Positions 34,146-44,986 of a stretch of DNA of 64,000 nt are shown here, one piece after another (within the stretch, counting starts at the first letter, position 1; every line of letters begins with the position of its first letter). Position numbers and translations under genes: made by a program. The notes under the pieces are model-generated. The model worked only from the letters and a program-made list of their open reading frames with translations, was not told the origin of the DNA and made no database searches. The stretch comes from Erodium maritimum (Eukaryota > Streptophyta > Magnoliopsida > Geraniales > Geraniaceae), in NCBI GenBank assembly GCA_963921825.1, contig OY997593.1, positions 66,076,039 to 66,140,038 of the forward strand. Direction: 5' to 3'.

Positions 34146-37100
34146 TGTAAAACCCCGCTCTTTCAAAAAGAGTATTAAATTGAAATAGGAGACGTCGGGG
34201 TGGATTTTTGCAACGAGTGAATTTTGAAGAGAAGATTAAAAGGGGGGGGGGGGGGGGGGGGGGGGGGAAGAGGTTGAATTGGACTGAGTTGGGGGTTTGG
34301 GCCAGCTTGGGCCCAAACAGTGTTGTGCACGCTGGCCCATGAGCCAACCCAGCCCAACCCAACACCAACCCTAAGCTCTCCCCCTTCTTCACGAGTCTGG
34401 CACGATATTCGAGGACAGAAACGAGTCGCGCCCCCTGTTCCTCCTTCGATTCTCTCTCCCCCCTCTCTTCTCGTCTCCCTCTCTCACTCGACTTCACCTC
34501 ATCCAGGACCAAACCACAACCACGCCGGCTTCGTAGGGAGTCAGTTCAGATCCGTGGCACACCCCATCGCCGGCATCGCTCTTAATCCCGTCAAGATTTG
34601 GGGTGTCTGGCTCCATTCGTTTTCTCCGGTGAGATCCACCCGACTCGCTTGAGAACGCCGCCTTCTGGTGCGAGCTTGAGGAGAACGAGACCGGCCGACT
34701 TCGCTTCGACCTGAGCTTCACTCCCACGGCGGGTCGTCCCCTCTGCAACTTCACCGTCGAATCACTGAGATTCGTTCTGCACTCGGGTTCGATTCCGGTG
34801 GACGGGGCTTCGTCATTCTGAGCAGAAGCGAGCTGGAGAAAAGGTTTGGGAGACCTGGAGAAGCCGCCGTCGTGCAGGTCGCCGGCGAACCACCTCGCTT
34901 GACCGGAGACGAAGACCAGCCCAGCACCACCGTCGCCGTCGCGCTGCCAGCAAACCCTAGCTCTCTTCAAGCTTAGGTTGGGCCAGCTTGTTGTTGGGCC
35001 TTGGACAGACAGAACCAAGGCGGGCCTTGGGCCCTGGTTGAACTTCGGGCCGGGCTGAGGCTTTGGCCAGATCAGGTCCGAGTTTGGGCCAGGTCTGGGT
35101 CGGGTCTAGGATCGGATCCGGGTCAACCCGGTTAAAAAAAAGTATATTTCTAAAATCAGATTAATTAACTGATTTATTTAAATCAAGGTGAGAAATTAAA
35201 AGACAATTTGGGTTAAATCAGTGGACTTTGGACAATTACTGGTTTTGATTTGGACGTTTTATTGTCAAATCTAGACGGGACTTCGTCTGAGATCAAGGGC
35301 TTGGAACCGAGCTAGAAGGACGAAGACCACTCCAGGACCCGTGTGAAGAACGGATGAAAGGCCACTCGAGTTTTTCATCAGAGTAGTATTAGAGGAAGAC
35401 CGCAAGGTAGGGAAAGTCTTAACTTCTTATTTAAACGCTTAGTATGCATGTTAGGTTAATAAAATCGGAAAGGTCCTAGAATTGTCTATAGGATGCGAAT
35501 AACTAGAATAATCGTCTTTCAATTATTAATAACCGAAAGTGTCTAGGATGCATGTTTAGGATGAAGATGACTAGTGTAACTTGCTTTCAATACTTGGGAA
35601 TTGATTTACTGGTAGAGAGGCTGTGATGAGCTCTCGGATTAGTTGTGTGCTAGGTTCACATGCTTGGTTGCTAGTTATTAGGATGATCAAGAGTCTAATG
35701 GAACTAGTTTACTTTATGTTTGATTAGTTGAATGTTTACTTGATTGGTTGAGTGATTGGGTTGATATGAATTGTTGATTGAACGGATGATCGAGTATGAC
35801 TGGTTGTGCCAAAGGGGTACAATCAGGTGATCGATGTACCGATGGTTCGTGACAGGTAAGTATGACGGTAAGGGTAATTGTGGGTATGAATCCCGTGTGG
35901 TGTTTATTGATGAACGTGTGTACTTCTAAGATTGAGGATTAAGTGAATGTCTTGGTGTGTTGTGGTGGAAGTGTGATTCGATAATTGTTGATTGGTGGAT
36001 AAGTTATGGTGTGTTTCCCTTATTTATGTTCTTGAATGTTTGTTTGTTCCTTCTGTACTACACTGGGGGGGGGGGGGTAATCCGGTGCTGTTATGGTGGT
36101 TGGAGTTGGACAGATACTGTGAGATATTGGTTGAGTATTGGAGCCTGAGGGCATCGGTTACTAGATATTACGAGAATTGAGTATTGGAGCCTGAGAGCTC
36201 GGCAAATCCTACGGGATATTGATTGATTATTGGAGCCTGAGAGCTCGGCAGATCCTACGGGATATTGATTGATTATTGGAGCCTAAGGGCTTGGCAGATC
36301 CTACGGGATATTGATTGATTATTGGAGCCTGAGAGCTCGGCAGATCCTACGGGATATTGATTGATTATTGGAGCTTGAGAGCTCGGCAGATCCTACGGGA
36401 TATTGATTGATTATTGGAGCCTAAGGGCTTGGCAGATCCTACGTGATAGTGATTGGATTACTTCATGAGAGATGGTTACTGAGGTTTCACCCAAGGGTGT
36501 GCGTCCTACGGGAGCACTACCTTGGTTCCCTATGACTTATGGTCCTTTGGAGGAATTTCCGAGAATCCCGAAGATGAGCGTCCCTATGGGATGGTTTCCG
36601 GTGCCCCGATGTATGTGACTCCTCTGGACCGAGGGAAAATTTGATATGATATGGGTACTCTGGTGGATCGGAATATGGGAACCAATGTGATCCCAGAATC
36701 TACCCATGGATCGGAGGCTTGAGAAAGCGAGTGGTTGACGTGATAGTAATTGCTCCCATTTTAATGAGTTATGATTCGTTATAGTATTTTTCATGGAATC
36801 TTTTAAGTTACTATTATCGTTGAAAAAGCGATAATATTTCATTACACTGATTCCATAGTTTTTCATTGATTAATAGTGTTTACTCGTTTCCAGTTGTGAT
36901 GGTTTTCTATTTTATTCTAATGTTCTCTATTTTGTTCTCTGGGAAGTTATCGCTATCCTTGAGAATGCGCTATTGTTCTCGTTGTTTTTTATTCGTTTAT
37001 TATAGCTTTTGGTCTAAGGGTTTTAAGCACTTTGTGACAACGAACTAAAGTAGTTTTATTATTAAACTTGGAGGCTAAGTTGGTTACGATTTTCCCTACT

Positions 37101-37414
37101 GAGTGTAAGCTCACCCCTACTTGTTTATTTGTTATGTGTACAGGTGTACTTGAGATCGGAGGAATTCGAGGCTCGGGAGCTTCCGGATGTTTTGAGGGTT
37201 GTATTAGAGATGTGTTGGTCCACATTGTTGAACTTATTTACCTTGTGTTACTTGTCAAGTTTTGACACTATATTTGAATTTTGGATTGAATTATTGAGAA
37301 ATACTTTGGACTCGCTTTCAGCTTTAAAATAATTTATTACAGTTTTACTACTTTTATCTCGATTGTTTCAGGTCACGTCTCGAGTCCGGCCAAAACCGGA
37401 TTTAAGGGGCGACA
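34146..37414 (+). repeat. Solo LTR D of the long-LTR family
   Basis: This 3269-bp unit starts TGTAAAACCCCGC and ends AAGGGGCGACA, flanked by the perfect duplication TTATG (34141-34145 and 37415-37419). It contains a 26-base G run at 34242-34267 and a 13-base G run at 36065-36077. Family landmarks include GGTAGGGAAAGTC, CTACTGAGTGTAAGCTCACC near 37097 and the TCGAGTCCGG-CAAAACCGGAT end. Closest to LTR B. No internal domain. Confidence 0.93.
36137..36460 (+). repeat. Tandem repeat array inside solo LTR D
   Basis: Six copies of a unit of about 58 bp contain ATTGGAGCCTGAGAGCTCGG, CAGATCCTACGGGATATTGA and TTGATT. LTR B has a related but shorter unit at the matching position, while LTR A has an unrelated array. 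Confidence 0.85.
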
Positions 37415-39316
37415 TTATGTCCGACGTTGAGGTTCCGACGTACGAGGAGTTGGCTGCCCGAATGCCGATGCATGAGGAGATGGCAGCCCAACTGCCGATA
37501 TATGAGGAGATGACAGCCCAAATGCGGCCAGTTGAGCGACGATTCCGGCGGATGATGGAGAGGCACATGCAGAGAGTAATGCCAAGGATCCAGAGGGCCA
37601 TCCGTGGGGAACCAATGCGACGAGAGATTAACTGAGGTCGTTCGGAAGCCCACATCCAATTGATGAGGAACTATTTTGACGAGCAACCCCTATATGACCC
37701 TGATATGTTTAGGCGTCGGTTCCGTATGTGCAGACCACTTTTCCAACGGATTATGGACGCGGTGAAGGCTCACGACAGTTACTTCGAACAGAGGCCCGAT
37801 GTTGCCTCACAGCTGGGCTTATCTACGGAGCAGAAGTGCACCGCCGCTATACGGATTCTTGTGTATGGGTCCTCGGCCGATTCATTGGACGAAACTCTGC
37901 GCATTGGGGTAAGCACCATACTTGAATGTTTACGTAAGTTTTGAAAGGTCATCATTGAGGTATTCGGAGCCGAGTATGAGCGTACACTCACACCGACTGA
38001 CATGCAAGGCTTACTCCGAGAAGGGTACAACCGAGGGTTTCCCGGAATGACGGGGAGTCTTGACTGCATGCATTGGAAGTGGAAGAACTGCCCAACCGAA
38101 GACCAGGGAGCCCATGGACGGGGAAGTCACCACGGGGACAAGACGATTATGCTTGAAGCTGTAGCGTCCCGTGATTTATGGATTTGGCATGCGTTTTTCG
38201 GGATGACTGGCTCGAACAACGACATCAACGTCCTCAACAACAACCACCTTTTCCAAGACGCTTACTACGGCCGTGAGCTAGCTGTGGAGTACGAGATCAA
38301 CGGTCATCGGTATGACCGACCTTATTACTTGGTGGACGGCATTTACCCAACATGGGCACGGTTTGTGAAGACTATTCGGCATCCCTTCGAGTCCAAAGAG
38401 AAGTTGTTTGCTAGATGCCAAGAAGGTGCTCGGAAAGATATTGAAAGGGCTTTTGGAGTACTTCAAGCAAGCTGGCACATCATTTCCCGTCCCGCTCATA
38501 GTTGGAGCAAACACACTTTGGCTGATATCATGCACACTTGCATAATTCTACACAACATGATTGTAGAGGATGAGCGCGACCGGTACGAGTATGGGGATGA
38601 GGAGTTGTTGTACGCGCAACCTCCAGAAATGCCGAATTGGACACCACCGGAACGATGACACCACTGGAATACCAGGCCCAAGTTGATTGTCAACAAAGTG
38701 TCCTAAATCCTGAGACCCACCATCAACTACAATATGATCTTATGGAGCACTTATGGGGTCTATATGGAGCTGGTTTCCATGACGACGAGTAGTCGTTTGT
38801 GCTCTTGGAGCTTGTTTTTTGTGGGTTGTATTAAAAGGGGTTAAATAAAATTAGAAGTTCATTTATGTTCGTGTTAAATTTATTTATGAATTATTTATTG
38901 TCATTAATTATTTATTTCCAAAATTGTTTAAATTATAAATAATTTAAACTGTTTATGATAAAGAATGAAATAAAACAGCAAAATATCAATTAATAATCCA
39001 GTCAGCATACAGTCAGCACAGGGCCTCACTCCCAGGACCTCAGAGGGCCTCTCTGTTGCAAAACACCCACTATTCTGCACTCCCAGGACCTCACTTTTGT
39101 CCAGTCAGCACAAGTTCTGCACTCCCAGGATCTCACCAAGGTCCTTTCTGTTGTTCATGCTCTAAGGGCTTCGCTTGTTGAACTTCTCAAAGCTCAGTTA
39201 GTTTGGAGTTTAGAGAGCTCAAGCTCCGGACACTTTATCAAGTAGAAGACATGGTCCTATATGGATTTCACCAGTTTGGTCTTTCGGCCTATCCTACGAG
39301 GTCAATATTTTATTCT

Positions 39317-42300
39317 AGGATTATTTTCACTCCAATATCTTAACTATAAGTTATTTTCACCTCAATACCTTAACTATGAGTTATTTTCACCTCAATATAT
39401 TAATTTTCATTTATGCCACCTCAATACCCTAGAATGCCATTTTGTATCGCTTTAGTATCTACCGTTAGTTTCAGTCCATTTTTCATCCATTTTCAATCCA
39501 AACACCTAAAAAGTCCATAATATCCCTCACTAACAGTCAAATTTTCAAACTCACACCATTGAATTTCAAAATTTATTTTCTTTTATTTATTTTATAAAAT
39601 CAGTTTTTTATTTTATAAAAATTAGATTTTATTTAAAAAATCTTTTATTTTTATTTTTAAAATCATATTTTATTTTTTTAAATCATATTTTATTTTTTTA
39701 AAATCAAAATTTACTTAAGAAAATCAGTTTTTAATTAAAAATCAGATTTTATTTATTACAAAATAAATTATAATTATTAAAATTCAGTTTTAATTATACA
39801 AAATCAATTTTTATCTATTTATTTTATAAAATCAGTTTTTTTTTTAAAAATCAGTTTTTTTATTAAAATCATTTTTTATTTTAAAAAAAAAAATAAGATT
39901 TTTTATTTTATTTTTATTATTTTTTCATTAAATTCTTATTTTCTTTATTTCATTAATTGCTAAAATCAATTTTTCTTCGTTTAATAAATCATATTTTAAT
40001 TTTATATCAGATTTAAATATTTTATTTAACATCAATATTCTGTATTTTAATTTTTCTTTATTGTTGTAATATTTCTTTTTCTTAAAATTACATATTTCTA
40101 AAAAAACAATTTCAGAACAACAAAAACAACTTCAACCTCACCCCGTCTTCAACCTCACCTCCATGAACAACAATTTCAGAATCCAACATGAACATTACAT
40201 CCCGCAAGAGCACCTTCCAATTTCCAGAAAATCAATTCAAAACTCAAACCCAATTTCAGTAGCCTCAAACTCAAACCAATTTCAAGAGAACATGAAAATC
40301 AAATAACCAAAAATTCAAACTAACGATGGTTTTTTTAGAACATGAAAATCATATCTGACGATGAATTTTTTTTGAGAACATGAAAATCAGATTTGACGAT
40401 GAATGTTTTTTTTAGAACAACCCGACTCCCCTTCAGGTCGACGACCTCGACTCCCCTTCAGATCGACCAAGCCAAATCCTAGCACGTCCATGACAGTCGA
40501 AGCCGATGAGAACGAACCCGAGACGAACGCCACGCCGGAATAGCATCGCTAGAAAGCAGGGGGAGGTCGAGGAGGCAAACCCGAGCTGCAACACCAAGAG
40601 AGTGACAAGCCCCAAATCGAAAGGTCTCTGGCCACGGTTCGCAACCCTCCAGCCAAATCTACTATCGAGCCACCTCCCACCGCCGCCCCCTCACTATACC
40701 GTCCCACACGTCCGTTCTCCTCTCCTCGCCCCCGCCTCCTCTAGCCAGTGTTGTCACCCTCCTTGCCTCCCACTACACCGGCCCCCAGTTTGTGGATGAA
40801 AAATACGAACCTGAGGCGGTGCTGCAACAAAGGGTAGCTCTGAGGCACGAGAAATAGAGAGTGAGAAAGTTTTTAGGTTAGAGTGACAGTAGATGAGAGT
40901 TAAAGAGAAATAGATTTAGGATTTAATTGTTTATAAGGGTAATTTCGGAATTTTTTGGCAGCTGAAGTTAACTCCTTTGATGATGCTCTTGATGACCGGG
41001 ACTTGTCGGGTCCTAAATGCCTCTCTTGTTCTTTAGTTCGAGTTTCGTTGATTCGTAAGCAAAAGGTTTGGGCTCGAATTTGGAGTAAAAAAAGCTCGTC
41101 TGGGGTGGCATAAACATGGGGACTTTTGCTCGCGTTTTTATCATAATCTTAGGGCTTTCAGAAATAAAATCATGCAGCTTCGGCCGGGCTTGGTAACTTT
41201 TTCTGATCCTCTTTACATTAAAATTCATGCAGCATATCATTTTAGCCTTCGTTTCTCAAGGCCAACTGGAGTTCAAGTTCCTCTTCCTCGACTTCCTTTT
41301 GCTAGATTGTCTGGGTTCCAAGCTTCTTTTTTGGAAGAACCTTTCTCTTCTGATAATATTTTTGCTGTTATTTGTGACTGTGGATCAGAAAAAGGCTCCG
41401 GGACCTGATGGGTTTTCTATGCTATTTTTCAAAGTCTGCTGGGATATTATCAAAGATGACTTGCTTCGGTTTTTCTCTGATTTTTTTTTGTCTCGGGAAC
41501 TATAGGGAAGGGTTTGAAATCCATCTTCCTCACCTTGATCCCCAAGATTCGTAATGCTGACAAGATTCAGGATTTTAGGCCTATTAGCCTCAACTCAGGC
41601 CCTTACAAGATTCTTGCTAAAGTCCTCTCTAATCGCCCCCGTCAAGTTCTTAATGACGTTATCAGTGACTCTCAGTCAGGTTTTGTTGCAGGCAGGCAAT
41701 TAGTTGATGGGGTCCTGATCGCCTCAGAAGTTATTGATTTGGTCCGACATTCTGGTGAAGAAGTGATTGTCCTGAAACTAGATTTTGTGAAGGCCTTTGA
41801 TAAGGTAATTTGGGACTATATTGAGGAAGTGATGGTTGATATGGACTTTGGGAAAATATGGTGTTCTTGGATGGCCTCCTACTTTAGAGCTTTTATAGCT
41901 GTTCTTGTGAACGGCTCCCTTAGTCATGATTTTCCCATACTTAATGGGATTCGACAGGGTTGTCCACTCTCCCCCTTTATCTTCTTGATTGCTGCAGAGG
42001 GTTTACACCAGGTTCTTGAGCATGACATCAGGTTGGGGGAGTTCTCTAGGGTGCAAATAGGCTCTTCAGGCCCCATTATTTCCCACCTGCAGTTTGCTGA
42101 TGATACTCTGCTTTTTGTGCGAGGTTCTGTGCGAGCTTTTATTTATTTTATTTATATAAAATAAATAAATAAAAAGAATTTTTGAAAACCAATGTCATGC
42201 TTTTGAAAATTTGAGTGTTAGTGAGGGGTATTTTGGACTTTTTAATGATTTGGATGAAAAAATGGATGGAAAATAGACAGAAACTAACGGTATGTACTAA

Positions 42301-42405
42301 ACAGAAACTAAAATGATAGTTAGGATAGTGAGGTGCAACAAAGTTTTGTTAGGGTAGTGAGGTGAAACCCAATTATTTTTAGGGTAGTGGCGTGAAGTTC
42401 ACCCT
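39317..42405. mobile_element. MULE-like element carrying a LINE piece
   Basis: The ends form long, diverged inverted repeats of about 230 bp: left AGGATTATTTTCACTCCAAT, right inverted AGGGTGAACTTCACGCCACT, both followed by repeats of TTTCACCTCAATACCYTAAC type and then TACCGTTAGTTTC and CTCACTAACA. No convincing 9-bp duplication was found. The left arm (39560-40100) is a degenerate AT array built on AAATCAGTTTTTATTT, then a GC-rich core (40430-40860), then a LINE reverse-transcriptase segment (41060-42140). The palindrome TTTATTTATATAAAATAAAT occurs near 42146. No MULE transposase. Confidence 0.75.
41060..42140 (+). pseudogene. L1-type LINE reverse transcriptase fragment
   Basis: Pieces in two frames make an L1-like ORF2 middle section. 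Frame one has WHKHGDFCSRFYHNLRAFRN and ASFLEEPFSSDNIFAVICDC. After a shift near 41390 come KKAPGPDGFSMLFFKVCWDI, LTLIPKIRNADKIQDFRPIS, QSGFVAGRQLVDGVLIASEV, LKLDFVKAFDKVIWDYI (first catalytic Asp), GIRQGCPLSPFIFLI and LQFADDTLLFVRG, the catalytic F-A-D-D box. A TAG near 41503 interrupts the frame. It stops abruptly after the ADD box, with no thumb, zinc knuckle, 3' UTR or poly(A), so it is an internal fragment inside a MULE and not a normal 5'-truncated insertion. Confidence 0.88.
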
Positions 42406-42934
42406 ATTTTTAATTCATTGATCACTGATAAACTGAACTTGCATGTTTTGTTTCGTTAAAGATAATTTTTCATTGCGAAATAAAGATATATAGAGTTCTT
42501 AGAATGCTCAACCATTAAGAAAATATTGTCTTCTATTTGAAAAAAAAAACTGTTTTATTTGAAAAACAAATTTGAATTGAGATCAAAATTGGGTCCAACT
42601 TGTATAAAATTTGATTTCAAAATTAAAAGTGTAATACTTTCGCTTGATTAGGTTTCATCAAATATTAACGAATCTTTAATTTTACAGGGTATTTTTTCAT
42701 CTGATCCCGCAAACGGTTTCCTGTTTAATTTTATGGGGCCTTTTTCTAATCTGAAGCCTCAAGCAGTTGCTTAACTCGCTTAAAGCTTGAGCTGACCCTG
42801 ATTGTTTCAGACTAAATTTATCTCCTTTAACAATATAAGTACACATTAATTCATGATAATTATGACAAGAACTTTCTCGATGTAACTCTTCTGTGGCATT
42901 GAAAGCGAGGTCTTGACTTATGCAGAGCCTCTAA
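42406..42934. other. AT-rich spacer, nothing recognised
   Basis: No coding or structural signal before the TAA target copy at 42932-42934. Confidence 0.5.
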
Positions 42935-43268
42935 GAGCACCCACATCGGTGCGGGGCTTGATGGCGAGGCTGGGGCAGGAGCTGAAAGGGGGGGGGGGGG
43001 GGGGTTCGGGGTTCAGGGTCCGGTCCGGTGTGGAGGGGGTTTGGTGTGAGGCGTGAGGGGCGAGGGCGTGGGGGAGAAGAGGAGGGGTTCGAGGCAGAAG
43101 GGCGCGAGGACTATTTCTGCCTCACTGCCTCGCTGCCCCTCTGCCTCTCTCTCCGCCATTGGGACGCTGACACCTGTCCAAAACGGGAAAAAAATAACCG
43201 TTGCTCAGCAACGGTCTTAAACAGCTAGTTCTGTTTTTTTTATTAAATACAAAATACATTAAAATAAT

Positions 43269-44857
43269 GGGTTATTTACGATAAGGTACCCTAATGTTTC
43301 GTCCACGAACGATAAGGTACCCTTATGAATTTTTTGTCCGATAAGGTACCCAAATGATTCTTCCACGAACGATTTGGTTTAATGCTGTTAAAAAACTAAC
43401 AGACCTACGTGAAAAGACCAATTTACTCTTTACCATTTTAATTGACTTTTGACTTAAAAAGACCATTATACCCTCAATTATTATTTTTCTTTTATTAATA
43501 TTTTCTAATTATTTTAAATTTTCAAAATAAAATAATTAGATTATATATTTTTTTAACAACTGAAATTGGTTTTTTATTTTCAAAAATCAGTTTTTATTTT
43601 TTTTAAATCATATTTTTATATTTGAAAATCAGTATTTTTTTTAATAATCGGTTTTTTATATTAAAAATTCAGATTTTATATTTAAAAATCAGTTTACTTT
43701 TTTTGTAAATCAGATATGTTTTATAAATTTGGTTTTATTTATTAATTCTTTAGTTTCTTTCTTGTCATCGTGTTCATCCCCATATTCATCCCCTCCAACC
43801 ATGTTCATCGTGTTCATCCCCATGTTCTTCCCCATGTTCTTTATTGAACCCACAAAAACACAAATGAATGAATCAAATCGAACCAAAAACACAAATGAAT
43901 GAATCAAATCTAACCAAAAACAGATAGAACACACATTTCATATCCAGATTACATATTTCTCAGAAAACGATGATGAGAAATTGAATACCCAGATAGAACA
44001 CAATTTTTTTTTCCAGATTTTTCAGATAGAACACAAAAATTGAATACCCAGAAATCGAACCTAAATTTTTTGTTGCATATCAAATCGATCTACAACTAAT
44101 TTCATAGACCTAGTTTCTCAGATTCAACCGACAAAATCGGTTCCCCACTCCGGCGCCGTGAGCTCGAGCTCGTCATGGATGTCGCGTCGCCCAGAGGAGA
44201 TGGTTCTCACCATCGCCGTGAGCTTGAGCTCGAACTCGGCGTGGATGTCGCGTCGCGAGGAGGAGATCGTTCTCATCGCCACAGTGAGCACGAGCTCTGG
44301 TCCTCGCCGCCGTCTAAGATGGTCCTCGCCGCCGCCAGCACCGATGCCTGCCCTGACCTCGTCGTAGATGTCGCCCGGAGAAGATGGTTCTCATCCCTTG
44401 CTTTGTGAAGTCGAAGAGGCCTGGAAGAACTCAGAATGGATATGCAAATATAGGATTAGGTAAAGTTTTTTTTGTTTTATATTTATTATTTAAGAATTAT
44501 TAATAATTAGTTTAAGTTATAATTAATTCTGATTTTTTTTATTATTATAATTAATTAAATTTTTTATTTTATAAATATTTATTAATTATTTTTATTGTTA
44601 AGGAGGGTAGTATTGTAATTTTCCATTAAAAGTTCTTAAGGTTGAAATAGATAAGGGCAAAATCGTCATTTCACATCCCATTTAACTGCACATGACTAAC
44701 TTAGAGGAATATTCCGTTAGTTTTCTAACGGAATATGCCAATTTTAACTCAAATCGTTCGTGGACGAATCATTTGGGTACCTTATCGGACAAATTTTTTA
44801 TAAGAGTACCTTATCGTTCGTGGATGAAATATTAGGGTACTTTATCGTAAATAACCC
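43269..44857. mobile_element. MULE-type element inside the ORF1 element
   Basis: The 1589-bp element has inverted repeats of about 105 bp starting GGGTTATTTACGATAAGGTA, with internal repeats of CGATAAGGTACCC and GTCCACGAACGAT. Flanks TAAAATAAT (43260-43268) and TTAAATAAT (44858-44866) are a 9-bp duplication with one mismatch. It has AT-rich arms with AAAATCAGTTTTTATTT-like runs and a GC-rich core at 44145-44410. The core contains two and a half copies of a roughly 60-bp unit (CGCCGTGAGCTCGAGCTCG, then TGGATGTCGCGTCGC). No transposase; it may carry a captured gene piece. Confidence 0.92.
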
Positions 44858-44986
44858 TTAAATAATCAAATTTCAAACACTATAAATACCCCTCACCCCA
44901 TTTCACCAAATCCACACAACAAACTTCATACTCTCTCAACCATCACTCTCTCGAATTCATACCGTCTTTGCAAAATCCGATAGATA

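Larger units (their letters stand above)
34125..38792 (+). pseudogene. HARBI1-like transposase, interrupted after codon 7 by solo LTR D
   Basis: The original start is ATG at 34125 (MSDDEV); coding resumes at 37417 with MSDVEVPTYEELAARMP. Blocks in order: PDMFRRRFRMCRPLFQRIMD, STEQKCTAAIRILVYG, GSLDCMHWKWKNCP with the first Asp, LWIWHAFFGMTGSNNDINVL, YYLVDGIYPTWARF with the second Asp, and DIERAFGVLQASWHII with the catalytic Glu 36 positions after the second Asp (DD35E), then ADIMHTCIILHNMIVEDE. Defects are few: TGA at 37633 where Arg (CGA) is expected, TGA at about 37943 where Cys (TGC) is expected, and a frameshift near 38655 before the C-terminal LWGLYGAGFHDDE. Apart from the LTR it is close to intact. 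HARBI1-type transposases cut and rejoin at TWA targets. Confidence 0.9.
33784..39162 (+). mobile_element. PIF/Harbinger element encoding only transposase
   Basis: Ends are the inverted repeats GAGCATGAACAACGGAA (33784) and, inverted, GAGCATGAACAACAGAA (39162). TAA flanks both sides (33781-33783 and 39163-39165). The total is 5379 bp; removing solo LTR D and one 5-bp duplication leaves about 2.1 kb with one transposase gene. No ORF1-like gene is present. A leader with CCTATAAATACTC near 34035 serves as promoter. Confidence 0.95.

Noticed and set aside
34494..35018. Long open frames inside solo LTRs (also at 11622, 19722, 27323 and 56948).
   Set aside because: They follow GC-rich, repeat-biased LTR sequence, differ among copies and contain no protein motif.
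39307..42414. A 9-bp target duplication for the MULE at 39317-42405.
   Set aside because: Flanks are both AT-rich but match only partly; no register gives a convincing duplication.
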